Shown: in pieces, positions 10,249 to 23,400 of the stretch | How the letters are laid out: each line of letters begins with the position of its first letter | How positions within the stretch are numbered: the stretch's first letter is position 1 | Position numbers and translations under genes: made by a program | Notes under the pieces: generated by a model | Database searches by the model: none | What the model saw: the letters and a program-made list of their open reading frames with translations, nothing else | What the model was told of the DNA's origin: nothing | DNA from: Diphasiastrum complanatum | Lineage: Eukaryota > Streptophyta > Lycopodiopsida > Lycopodiales > Lycopodiaceae | Reading direction: 5' to 3' | DNA: 64,000 nucleotides | Assembly (NCBI GenBank): GCA_029204225.1 | Contig: CM055104.1 | Span: 47,502,451 to 47,566,450 of the forward strand

Positions 10249-13200
10249 ATGGCTCGTAGGGCGAGAGCGACGCAGTCGTACTCCATATCTGGGCGCAGGG
10301 CAGGCGATTTTTCTACCAAGGATGCGATCCAACCTCTATTGTCACCAGATGGCTTCAGGTTGGATGGACGCCGACCTCACATCTGTCGACCTGCATGTAA
10401 GATTAATATTTGTGAGAATGTGACATAACTTTTTCTCATGTACCATTGTGTTTTGTGAGAAGTTGTTCCAAATTAATGGAGGAAAAATTTGCAGATTTAA
10501 GAACAGGGGCTGTGACTGCAGCTGCTGGATCCGCCTATGCCGAATTCGGGGACACAAAAGTCATTGTCTCCATGTGAGTGTCATCTCTCTTTCTTTTTTA
10601 TTGCAGCAAATGAGTAAAGATGTCCCTTACCATTGCGAGGCACTTAAAGGGACGATTATCCATTTTGAATGCTAACCACGTCAAAAACTGCCAATTGGAA
10701 ACTTTGCAATGGTCGATCAACCTTCCAAGCGCGGCAAATCTGAAAGAATCCACAATTTGGGGCTTATTACTCCAGTGTCTTTTAAGGGACGGGGGTGTTC
10801 GTGTGTTCAGAATAGTGGAAGCAAAGTAACATAATTCTAGGCATTGAGGACGTTCAAGAAAAGGATTCTAGAGATGCAAAAAAATAATGCATGTTGTTTT
10901 TGGACATCCCATTTGTGAGTTTAATTTAGGGCATTGTAATAATTGAGTGAATTGCAAGGGTTGTTTTCTTGCTCGACTAATCTTCTATTGTCAATATATC
11001 TTTGTGCTTGCATTTTTAAGAAACTTGATATGCATAATGTTTCTTGATACTTCTTTGTACTTATGTGTAGCAAGCATTGATAAGTGATGTGATCCGATTT
11101 TACCCCATTTCCTCCTATCCTTAGTGGATAAATTATCGTAGAAACATCTTTTTTAGAGATTATATGCCCAAGTTTTTGAGAAATACATATCAAGAAATGA
11201 GCACAAGACACTTGAGAGAACTAGCAAAAGGGTGCCTGACCATTCTATTATAGAGTCCCCCATACTCACACTTGTTGGTCGGCCTAATTGTGCCTTGGTT
11301 GGCATAGCCAACGCAGTTAGTATGAAAAAAAAATGCCAAGGGTCCCTACCTAAGTTCCCTATTTTCTCCACATGCTCCCTTACCCCCCCCATTTTTTTCC
11401 TATGGATCTGTTTGATTTTGTTAGGGGATTAGACGTAAATCTAAAGCTTGGTAGGTTTAAATACGTATTTCCTGTTTAAAATGTGTTTGAAGTTTCTTTG
11501 TAAAACAAAGCTTTTTTGATGATTTGTTGTTAAGAACTGCCAATTTTGATAATGAAGTACAAAGCTTAGTTACCTTAGAGTGTCGTACATGGTGGAATAT
11601 AGGGTTTAAATTTGGGTTTCAAACTTGTTCATGCTGGTGATAATCCACCAGTTGGCTGTCCAACGTGGCAATTGTGATGTAGTCTAGGATTGCTTAGGTT
11701 AGCAATGCTAGGCGTGTAGTTCTTGGCACACCTTACATCCAACATGGGCTATATATGTCACCTGTCCATGAGAAGGTTTGCATATACATTGTTTGTAATA
11801 CGATAGTTCTCTGTAGACTGTATTTAGCACCAAGCATTTCATGTACATGGTAATCTTTTCATTCTTTATTAGACGTATGTAAATATTGTGTACCTTCTTT
11901 AGTATAGTTCTTGTTTTTTTTTTCTCTAATTTGAGTCTCACATAGAGTTGCTTCTACACTCTTTGCCCTTTAAACTTCAAATGAAAAGTGGTTCTTGCTT
12001 CTCTTGAATAGGCTCTCTATCTTTAGAATGAACTCTATGTAGGTATGCTTATGCTATTTGCTGCATAAAGCCAACAGAGTTTATGGGGCTCACACTACAG
12101 ACTAGAAACTTGCAAGATGTAGTTCACGAAAGGCAATAGAAACATATGCATTAAACCTAGTTGTTTGGTAGCCTTTACAAGATGTCTTATCATGGCAAAG
12201 GAGAAAGGAAGGAATCCAATAGTAGAAGGGAGACCAAAGGATGATATCACCTTGAAGAAGAGAGATTGATCACAACATACTTTAGAACCGGTTTTTCCTC
12301 CAATTATGTCTCTTGCAACTAAGTGGTCATGTAACAACAAGGGGTCTCAACCCATTTGCACGAGGAATTTTTTGGAGTGCTTCATCATAGGATGGAAAAG
12401 GGATCCTATACATTAACATAAGCTCCGATGAGAGCTTCAAGATAATATTGTAATTTTGAAAGATTTCCCAAGCTTCAATCAATGTCAAAGCAAAACATAA
12501 AGCTGATATTAGGACATAGGTGCGCTTTAGAGGAAGTTCAGCTCATGTATGGCATGCATAAGATGGTGTGAAATTTGTACATGAAGGGCATTTTTGCTAT
12601 ACTCTCAGTGATAAATAAGCTAGGAAACAAATTATTGCTCTAGTTTTGGATTATGCGAGGGATTGTTAGTGATAATCCCTCATGTGGCTATGCCAATCTA
12701 CCTGATTTATCCCAAGATTGTTTAGGTTGATAGTTCTAGATGTGCATTTCTAGGCACACCTAGGCTATATAATTGGCTTCATGCTGTCTGTCCACATAGT
12801 TGCCTTGTTGTGGAGTAAAGATGTCAGCAATTTGATTTTCAAAGTTGCAATGCTCAAGCTGTATCTCACTCCTATGCACTTTCTCTTTTAGAAAGTGTTG
12901 ATTCACTTTAATATCCTTGTGTAATATATGGGATTACTAATAAGGAATGTTGTTTAGGCTCATCTAGTTAGGGTAGCTAATTAGGTTGAGAACTCTAGGT
13001 GTAACAGAATTCAAAATCATAGGTCCCACTTAAGTGCTTTTGCACATCATCAAGTAGGCATGTTAACTAGGTAAATGCACATGCGGCCCTTGTAGTTGCC
13101 CTATATTTAGTCTCAGTGGATGACAAAGCAATAGTAGGCCGCTTCTTGCTTCACCAAGAAACAACACCGAAACCTAGGCTAAAAGAATAATTTGTGGGAG

Positions 13201-16200
13201 ATCTGTGATAATTCTTCACCAACCCAATTTGACTATGTATAACCCTTTGATTGAAGCTCACCATCTTCATGGTATCCAAATTTGGGAATACCTCTAGATC
13301 TGTTTCTAACTTTCTAATGAGCCTCAATAGGCTTACTCATGAATTGATTAGCAATCCGAACCGCATAAGGTCAACTTAGGTAATGCAAGTTGTACAAATG
13401 TAGTGGGGGGCAATTTATTGCATCCCCACTTTTGTAACTTTAGCCATTAAGGGAAAAATAGATTATATTTCAACAATAACCCATTTACGTCTATACTTAC
13501 GTAGCTTCTTGGGAATGTTTTTTTTTTCATTAGACTTCTTGAATAAATGTGAGATTGTCATCTATGTAAATGTTGGTACCTTGAGCTTGACCCTTTTCCT
13601 GAGGGCTTGTCTCCTACTGTCAAATCTAATCACTAAGGTGGAGTTATCTTTCTTAGGACCCCAAACTCTTCCCAATACCTCTAACCTTCTAACCACATTG
13701 TAATCGAAACATTCGACAACCAATATAAATGTATTGCCCTTGATTAACGCTTTAATTTGATACCCATATTGCCCACAAAAATCAAACAAAAAATTGTTTC
13801 TGAGAAATGCTAGCCCAAACTAAAACGATTCTGATCATGTTTCTAGAATTGCAATGCAACTATGGATTTAACTTCTAACCTCTCTCTATTATCTAGATTC
13901 AAGGTTCACTCCTCTTCCTCTCTTCTCTGTTCGCCATTTTCTCACTCCTATCTTGTCTCTTTCTCTTCCCTCCCTATCCCTCTCCTTGCCTTTCTTGCTC
14001 TCTTGGCCACACATAAGAGCTTTCCAAAGATATTGATCACGACAAACTAGGGCTCAAGCCCCGACAATCACTTTTCCAACAATCGTTAGAAATCCATTTT
14101 GTCACTTTGAAATGGGTTGTTTCAAAACAGAAGTTTTGAACAAAATTTTGGCCCTTGAATCACTGAAATGGGAAAGTATGCTATTAGTCAATCTATCTTT
14201 GACCAATGCTGATTGAGCCTCTATAAAGGTGTTCAATGCAAGTAAGGAACAATGACTAGAAATCTCTTAACTTTGTAAGGCTGTCTAATGATTGTAAACA
14301 ACCACAGGGTACGTGATAAATCGTTGTGCATAAGTTTAGGGTTTAGGGTCTCAGAACTCAGGTTGCTGTAGGACAGCAAAGCGTGGAGATTTAGATCAGA
14401 TCTCAGTTCTTAGAGATTCAGATTTGTAGGGCAGATTGGTTAAGGTGTAGGGCAAACAGCTGGAAAACAGAACGTTGATTGGGATCAGATTGCTGTTAGA
14501 GTTGGATCGCTGCCTAGAGACCTTGATGATGCTGAAGGAAATCTCAGGAGTTAGGATCAGCGTACGACTCGGTGTTTGCAATCAAGATGCAAGGTGGAGA
14601 AAGGATCCATAGTCTGATCGCTACTGATCAAGAATGCTGCAGGAGAACATTGACTGGTTGTTGTAGTTACATGTAAGTTGGTTCTTGCAGCTGCAAGGCA
14701 AAGTGGAAGGGTTAACTCACAGGGAAAGGAAAACTATATGAAACAAGAGACGACGAGGGAGATGGCAGGAAAAGACAATCAACGATCATGGTGTCCCTAA
14801 AGCTACAGAAGCGGCTACGAACCAGCATATTGAAGGAAGGTTAACTTCAGAAGTTCTAAGATTGGACAAGGTTTTGTTTGTGGAGGTTGGAATCGACAAA
14901 GGTGCAAGCTCTAAAAGGGAGTTGCATGAAATGTATAGACCACGGGTCTACATAAGTAAATCGATATTCAAGAGGATGTTTCATTGATTCACAGTTTCTT
15001 ATCATGGTGGCAAATGATAAGTTCATTGTTACAAGTGATAGGTGTGGCAAGTTGTGTGGTTGTCATTTTACATTGTATTGGTTTGGTTTCTATCAAAGTC
15101 ATAGTAGCTTGGTTATGTGGTAGAAACTTTCTTGTCTATCTGAACTAGTATCACTTGAGATTGATGATTAGTCGAAGTGATGTTTGCTGTGGTTCTCAAG
15201 TAATTCCTGGATACCATCCAAGTCATAGTTGATTGTTCATGTGGTGATACCAAGTGAGATCAATTCTTCTAGGAAGATCTGTTTTGAGTTGGAGAAAAGT
15301 TGTTTCTTCAAGTTCTTGAAATCTATCCAAGTTCATGTTCTGTCATGTGGTAGATTCTATTGTGTCCAATACGATTTGGAAGCTAAGGTTGTTGATAAGT
15401 CGTTGAAAATCAGTAGTACAGGTTGTTGTTTAGCCTCAAGAAGAACAATAGAGTTCATTTCTATGAATTGAAAGGGTTATTGATCAGCTTTAGGAAATCA
15501 TTGTGAAGTCCTCTTAAGTGAAGCAGGTTCCTTCAAGGAAGATGGACATACACCAGTTGGAAAGTTTGATAGAGGCAGGAGATTCCATGGAGAAGATAAT
15601 GTCAAGTACTTTGTGTGAGAAAGTATTTGAGGGGGATATCAGTTACTTTGTGTGAGGAAGTATTATATACGTTTTATCTTTCTATTGGGGATGCTTTATT
15701 ACTTGCATATTTGGTTGGGTTCATTCTATTTGTATCATTGTTGGAGAGCGATTGAAGACAAAAATGCAAACTTGAAGTGTACATCCATGGGCAATAGTTC
15801 AACTAAGTCCATCAACTCCATCGCAGGTGGTAACTTACGAAAGTACCAGGAGAATTGAAGTGGATTCAATTCAAGGAATTGACACAAGTGGAACCAACTA
15901 CTTATAAAGTACAGGTTTCTAACATGGGTGTTGATGCAGGAGATTTGGTGTTGACATTTGTAGATTAGTTACTACTTATGATTGTTATGATGGTGCTATG
16001 GTAATCAAAGAGGATTACATTTTCTTATGGATATTGGTGCCCAATAATTCTAATAAACCCTACATGATAACATTAGGGATAACAATGTGAACATTCACTC
16101 CTCCTTAATGTTTACATTGTCAAGAACTATGCATAACACAAGTATGCATGTGCATGCTCCATGACACCCATGCAATGAAGATCCTGAATTCTGATAACGA

Positions 16201-17375
16201 TAGCAAATCTGAAAAAAAAAATTGTACATTAAAAAAACCAATAGTTAGTTGCATTTATCTAATCATTAGAATAGGGTATCAAAGTTTTCACACTCAAAGT
16301 GAATCTCTTAAGTCATCTTTTTTTTGTGACATCATATCAGAGCTAGGATACTGCTTGACATGATGTCAGAGTGGGTTATTTCCTGAAGATATAAGAGTAG
16401 GTCATTGCCTAAACCTTAATAGACTGCTTAAATTGTAATAGATTGAAAAAATACAGTGTCAACATTTCATTCATTATCTCAATGTCTTCATTACTCGATC
16501 TAGAACTTCCTTTGAATGTCGATCCTTATCATATGAACCTGCTTCATATGACTTGCCTATGTCTTGCTTTTGTCTTCATGTCCCTTAAGTGCCTATGTGT
16601 GACCACCATGAGTGTAACATATTTACTCGATTCCTTGACTTCCTTTGGATCAAAGAACTTGGCTCTCCTTGAATCAAATAATGTAGACATTATTAACCTT
16701 TGCCATAACTTTGAGAACTTTGCTTGAAGATTGCTCCCTTGGTCTTTTTTAACATCTTCCAAGCTATCACAAATATGTAAGGATGCCTGCATGCTAATTC
16801 TAGGGGCCTTTACCTATATCTAGTAAAAGTCAAGTTAGAATTTAGTTAATCAAGTTTGAGATTCTAGTGCTTGATTTGGAGCACAAGTTTTGCTATAGAT
16901 AGATGTTTGGTGCTTTTACCTTATGTAGAGACATCGATTAGGCAATTTCTTTAAGGCTGCTTTTGCATTTCGGCATAAACCAAACTCTATAAGTATACAA
17001 TGCGCCCTAGCCCATTTGCAATGGGACATAGTTGGAGTTTCTCATCACTTGTGTTCTCTCTGTCAGAATTTGTCATACAAATTCTAGATGGAGTTTAACT
17101 AGTCCTACTAGCACTCACAAATCAGGCATAGAGATTAAAGAGATCATAGATTGTAGAAGAATTGAGCAAAGCTCAAACAGACTGGAATGAATTTGTGGTG
17201 GGGCGCCAACCTACATATATAGTTTCTCTAATCTATGTGACAAGGTTGCATCGAACTGCGGTTCGAACCGCCTCTCACGGTTCGAACCATCGAATCGTTC
17301 GGACCTGGTTCGAACCGTTTGCTGGGCCCTAAACCCGATTTCTGAAGTTCGAACGGTCTGGACTCTGTTCGTGCC

Positions 17376-17439
<64 letters not shown>

Positions 17440-20400
17440 GTGCGCATTTGTCATTGAGATTGTGTGTGTGTGAGAGAGAGAGAGAAAGAAAATGGTATCC
17501 TCATCGGTTGGAGCTAGTTTACAAAATACTCTTCCCATTTATGCAACCACTGATCTACCACATCAATGGTCCTCTGTGGAGACTTTCCAGCATATTTGGT
17601 AGGCTCTATGTCTTTATCTTCTGGGAAATCAGTATTCACAGGTCGTCCAGAGGGTGGAACAGAAAACTGTGGCGACATTTGAGAAGAGAATTGCAATGGG
17701 TGCGGCGAAGGATACTGTGAAGAGGACGCGTAATTTCCAGGAATGGAGGATAACAAAGTACGCATCTCTGCCACGGACCTCACACACACACACCATACTG
17801 TCCATGCGATCCTGCACTGACGGAGGGACACCCGCAGGCGGACTCGTCATCACCGTACTAGGATTACGGTCAAGATCAGGACTAGATGGTGGAGACTGAA
17901 GGAAAACTGGTGGACTGGTGGGGATATCAACTCTGTCGTTGGCCATGACTGGATTACAGGTCCGGAAGCACATAAACTCAAAGGAATGGACAATACGGAC
18001 GGAGGGACACCCGCAGGCGGACTCGTCATCACCGTACTAGGATTACGGTCAGGATCAGGACTGGTGGAGACTGAAGGAAAACTGGTGGACTGTTGGGGAT
18101 ATCAACTCTGTCGTCGGCCATGACTGGATTACAGGTACGGAAGCACAGAAACTCAAAGAAATGTACAAGAAATGACAACTGTAGAAAAGGAAAACTAAGA
18201 AGGAGCAATACGAATATAAACAGAAATAAGCAAAGGAGTAAGCTCTCCCTGGAATCAAGGTTTTCTGTTTATCCACTGTAGGTCCACTGAGAAGACAGGA
18301 GAACAGCTGTCTTTTGCCCCTCAGCAAGTTTAAATTCTCGCTTTCAAGCCAATAGATGCCCCACAGAAGTGTGTTGGACCTGCAGCAAAAGGGCGCTGGA
18401 TCTGCCTTCGAAATCCACTGAAACTTGCTGAAATTCTGCCTCAAAAATGCGATGGAGCTGCAAACAGATGCAATGAAGCTAAAGACAGGTGCGATAGAGC
18501 TGAAACAAGCGCGTCGGAGGCTGGAACGGGTGCGCTGGAGGCGCTGGAACGAGTGCGCTGGAGCTATAGCCAGATGAACTCCCTGAAAACAGTGTGCTGG
18601 ACCTGGAAAATATAGACAGTTGCACTGAGATATTTCAGGTGTGCTGGCCCTCTGAACAGCAGCGCTGGGCCTCCTAGCAGAAAATCTGAATGTTGTTTGG
18701 GCACTAGAACCCCCTGCAGTCCCTCACTACCCCTTTTGCAGTCCATTGCTGACTGGAACCAGCTGTGGGAAGCTTGAACTTGCAATTCCGAACTGTGGAA
18801 ACTGACTGCAACTAGGCGTTGGGAGTTCCTACTGCTCCTATTTGCTATATCTCTCACTTTCCCCCCTCAAATCTTTCAAGAATCCTGCAAAAATCAGAGA
18901 TTTCTCCCCTCTATCTCTCTAAAACGGGGCATTCTCTCTCTAGAACGAGGCTCTGATATCAAAATGTTCTTGAGTCTATCTGATTACTATTCTGGGCCTG
19001 GGACACATGGCTGCCATGCAAGGGTGATTAGTCCCCATGGTTCCATGAAATCTACCACCTGCAATCAGTGCGTGACTCTGAGGCACCACCCTCAAGCCTT
19101 GTCATGGACCTGTGACACTAACGGTCACCCCAGCTAACTGTCGGCTAGCTGCCCGTCCTACAGAGGCATCTTCGCTATTGACGACTAGGGTCCATACGGT
19201 CATAACTCTGCCTACTGACATCTTGTCAGGCGGCAGCCCCAGGTCATTGCCGGTGATGCACCGAACCCAACGGGTCCCTGGTGTCCATCCCAGTTATTGG
19301 CCCTTGCCAATACCATGGTCCTCGGCCCCCAGTAACTGGTCGTGTTGGGAATACATAGAGCCCAAGTGGCGTCTAACAATAGCATACATCCCAATCATTC
19401 TATTAAGCTTGGAGAAACATAGCAATCGCCCCAAGCCACACCACAATTGGATGCCTACAGATAATATCAGAGTGAGGGCTAGAAAACACATGGGATTGGG
19501 GCATGGGATTGGATGATTTCACTACGAGCGATAATGGGCGAATGTTGTTAGCATAGGATTCTCTACAGGCATGAAGAAACGCAGTGGAGCCCTAAACCAC
19601 GCCCCAATTGGATGCTTACACAACACTTAACAGTTGGGCCGAAAAACACATGGAATTAGCGCTTGGCAATCGAAACTTGCAGTACGGATGTTTATGGTGA
19701 AAGTAACGTTGCAGGAGTCTTTGTAGGCATGTAGAAATGCAGTCTAGGCTCAGACATGATCTCAATCGGATGTTTACAGGTTAGTTTGTGAAAATGGCAA
19801 AAATACACATGCGTTTGGAGTGTGGCATTCAAATCTATCTAGGCTTGTCGTAACGGCTGAAACTGACATTGTAGGAATTACCGTGGGCATGAAGAAAGGT
19901 GGTCTAGAACCAAACATTGTTCGATTCCGTTGCCTACAGCTCAATGTAAACACTTTCAAAAAACTAAGCCTACACTTACCAAGAAACTCTGTTGATTGAT
20001 TTTGCTCGCCACGCAACTCAATAACCCTGAGACTGTGTGCACCACCTCCGGATCGACGAGTAGATGGACGCTGACTGCTCACTTGCAAAAATCCGCAACC
20101 CAGTTGCTCACATTAGCTCTAATGTCCTCCTCCCTGGCTGGCGCAATTCTGGCCGCAAGGAGGAGAAATTGTTTCTAATAATCTGTGTTTTTTTTTGCTA
20201 TTCTGCTCCCAGAAACACTCTGGGAATGTTGTTGCCCAGAAACACGATCTGGGCAAGTATGTGACTAGAACTTAGAAGAGGGAAGATAAGAGAGGGGAAG
20301 AGTGAAAAGAGGTTAGAATTACCTCTTTGCTTTAATTTTAGTTGTAACGGAATTGTTAAAATTTTTGCCTATCTAATGAGACTCAGTGTGACATCAACTG

Positions 20401-23400
20401 TCAACATGTTAATTTATAACTTGCTAGTTCATAAATCATCAGATAACATAAATTTGATAGCTTGATAATGGTTCTACTTTTAACTTTCAGATCGGAGGAG
20501 GTTGTTTACAATCTAGAATGTACATGGCGCGCTGTGTAGACTACAAAAAAACACCTGTTTTACCCATAATTGAAGGTGAGGAATGAAGAAATTAAAAAAA
20601 AAAAGCCCCCTTTGAAAATGAAACTTTGTTTTGAAATAGTAGGCACATGTGTGAAACACATTTTCCCATTTTGAAAAGGTCATTTCGAAACACTTTTTGA
20701 AACTAGACGTTAAACATTGATTGATAGACAGATTGGGGAATTTCACTGTAGGAAACATAAGTATTTAATTCTCCTTGGTACACCAACTAGAGACCAAGAA
20801 AAGACCATACCTTTGGTGGGTGTCCCATGAAGGAAAGATCGTTTGACAAGTCGTTTTTTTTGTCTTGAGTGAAATCAGCTGCATTCGTAAGTTTGAAGGC
20901 GGCAAAGAGCTTGAAACTCATAAGAGCAAAAGTTTAGTTACATGCTTTTTAATTAGCTGGCATCTTCAAAGATTCCATACACTTTTATGATCACTTCAGT
21001 TTATTTACAAGTACTCTTTCATTCATGGGCCAGTTGAATGATCTGGCCCTTGGATGGCAGATGTGACATGACTTCGTGATAAGAATATGTTGCTATTCCA
21101 AAGAATCTGTCATATTATTCCTGAATTTTGCAACTAAAATTTTGGGATGAATTTTCCTTTGAAATGACATACCCAAGTGCATTTCAGGTAGGGATGTTTT
21201 TTTTGAAGCCAATGTTTACTGGTGCTTGTCTTCCTAGTGTGAGAGTGGTACCAGAGACTTTGGAACACCCTGAAGACATTAAAATATCGGCCATATTTCT
21301 CTTTGTGATATGATTGAGATTCAACAATTTTCATTCTATAGAGAACTACTATACATTCAAATATGTTGCAGCTGGTGTATTGACTACATTAGAATCCATG
21401 GTTCCCAGAGCCGTGGGTCCTGAGAACCGTGGAAGGAACCGTACCATGGTTCATTGAACCGTGGTATGGTTCCTGCAATTAATTAATCAATCAATTAATT
21501 AATTTTTTTTTTGCCAATTTCCCCCCAAAATAGTTTTTGGCCCTCATTTTACAGTTTTTGGGCTGTTTATGATAATTCGAACTGTAAAATAGAACTGTAG
21601 AAATCCACAGACACAGATTTCACAGAAGACACAGATTCACAGACACAGACACACACTCTTTATTTGGCCTTTTTGCATATTTTTAGGCTGTTTTTGGGGG
21701 TAGGAACAAAAAAAAAATATTAATTTATTAATAAGTATGGTTCACCACGGTTCCCCCTTAAATTTTCTGAGAACCGTACGGTCCTCAAAACAGTGGTGGA
21801 CCGTACACGGCTCATTAATTCTATGATTGACTATGATGAGTTCATACAAGAAACATTCAAGTAGTGAACTTTGAAGTTCACCATAGCCTATGAAACCCTT
21901 CAACAAAAAGCCTTGAACAACTCAAATGTATGTAAGAGAAATAGTCAGTTTTTACTAAGTGTTTTTTCCCGTCGCTGCAACACCACTTCGAAGCTTTGGA
22001 AATTATTGTATAAATTTGAAATTTTGAGCCCCCAATTAAATTGCTCGAGTATCTTAAAACAAGGCCTACATGTAGGTATAGCAATAAATGACATGCATTC
22101 ATGTTCACTAGTTCCACTATTTTGACCACAATGTGACTTCAGTACAATAAAATGAGGATACCTATATGATATGAATCAGACATTAATCTTTTGAAAGATG
22201 CCCCTTCTCCATGCAGGAGAAACACAAGCCGCTGTTCCTTGCCTTGTCTTGTCATAATTAATAAATAAATAAACATGTTCCAATAAGTAATATATTATAG
22301 GAAACTCCAGTAGTCAACTAGTTAAGGAGACTAACTAGGCAAACTAACTATTGATAGCAATCATTTCAGTCTAACTAAAGCATTAATTTTTTTTCAGCCA
22401 ACAGTCTTTTTCTTATTTTTTTTTTGCTATTCAAGTCGCAGATCATTGGCGATCTGGATTGTGCATTCCGGATCGTTTTTGCAGCAGATCGATCCAATGC
22501 AACACTGGTCTGTAAACAACTAATTACGGGTGCCTTATATTTTATTAAGATGTGAAACTTGAAGAAAGATTTATGTCCTCAAGTTTATCTCATAGGTCCA
22601 CTGCAACGCTGGTCTGTGAACAACTAAATTACGGGTGCCATATATTTTGTTATGATGTGAAACTTCTAGAAAAATGAATGTCCTTAAGTGTGCATCTCAC
22701 AGGTCCACTTTGAATTCCTGCAAAGTCTTAACTTGTTATCAAATAGGAAAAATTCATTCGTTATGAGGGCATGATCTCTTGTCAGGGAGAAACATTCTCT
22801 CTATTACCCACATGAATGATTGTCTCTTAAAGTTTCACGTCCTTACATGTGCATTTCAAAGATCCGTGTTGAGCTCAGGGGAACCTTTATCAAATACGAA
22901 AGATTCATTCTTTATGAGGGCATGTTTTCTTATCAGAGAGAGAACATTTAGTCTACTTTCATATATTTTCATCTAAATAGGTGATTATAACATGATCTTT
23001 TTTGGAACAACAAAGATATTCATTCATCCATTCATCTGTTTTTGCTAAAAGCGGTTTTTCCAGACATCAAGTAAACTTCCTTCTTCACTCTAGAATTGTC
23101 ACTATCTCTCTATGCCTGTTGGTGCAGCTTTCCTGCCTGTTTTGGGCATCATCTCCTTTTTTTTCCGCGGCGTCCACTTCTTTCTTCGTTCTGGAATGAT
23201 CACTCTCTCTCTATGCCTTGTTGGTGCAGCTTTCCTGCTTCTGCTTTTTTTTTTGTTGAAAAAAACTAATTTTTTTTTCCCTTTCCCTGGCCACGTTCCA
23301 GAACGTGTTCCGTTCTGGAACGGGCAACTAAGCTAGGAAGAAACAAAACATGAACCAAGCATTCAAGAACTAGATAGCCCTACTCAAGATTTGCACTAGC

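Noticed and set aside
17211-17538. Ser-Leu-repeat open frames on the minus strand
   Set aside because: GA microsatellite translated; not a gene.
19112-19516. 134-codon plus-strand frame
   Set aside because: Lies inside the probable copia LTR and the start of the 160-bp repeats; no domain.
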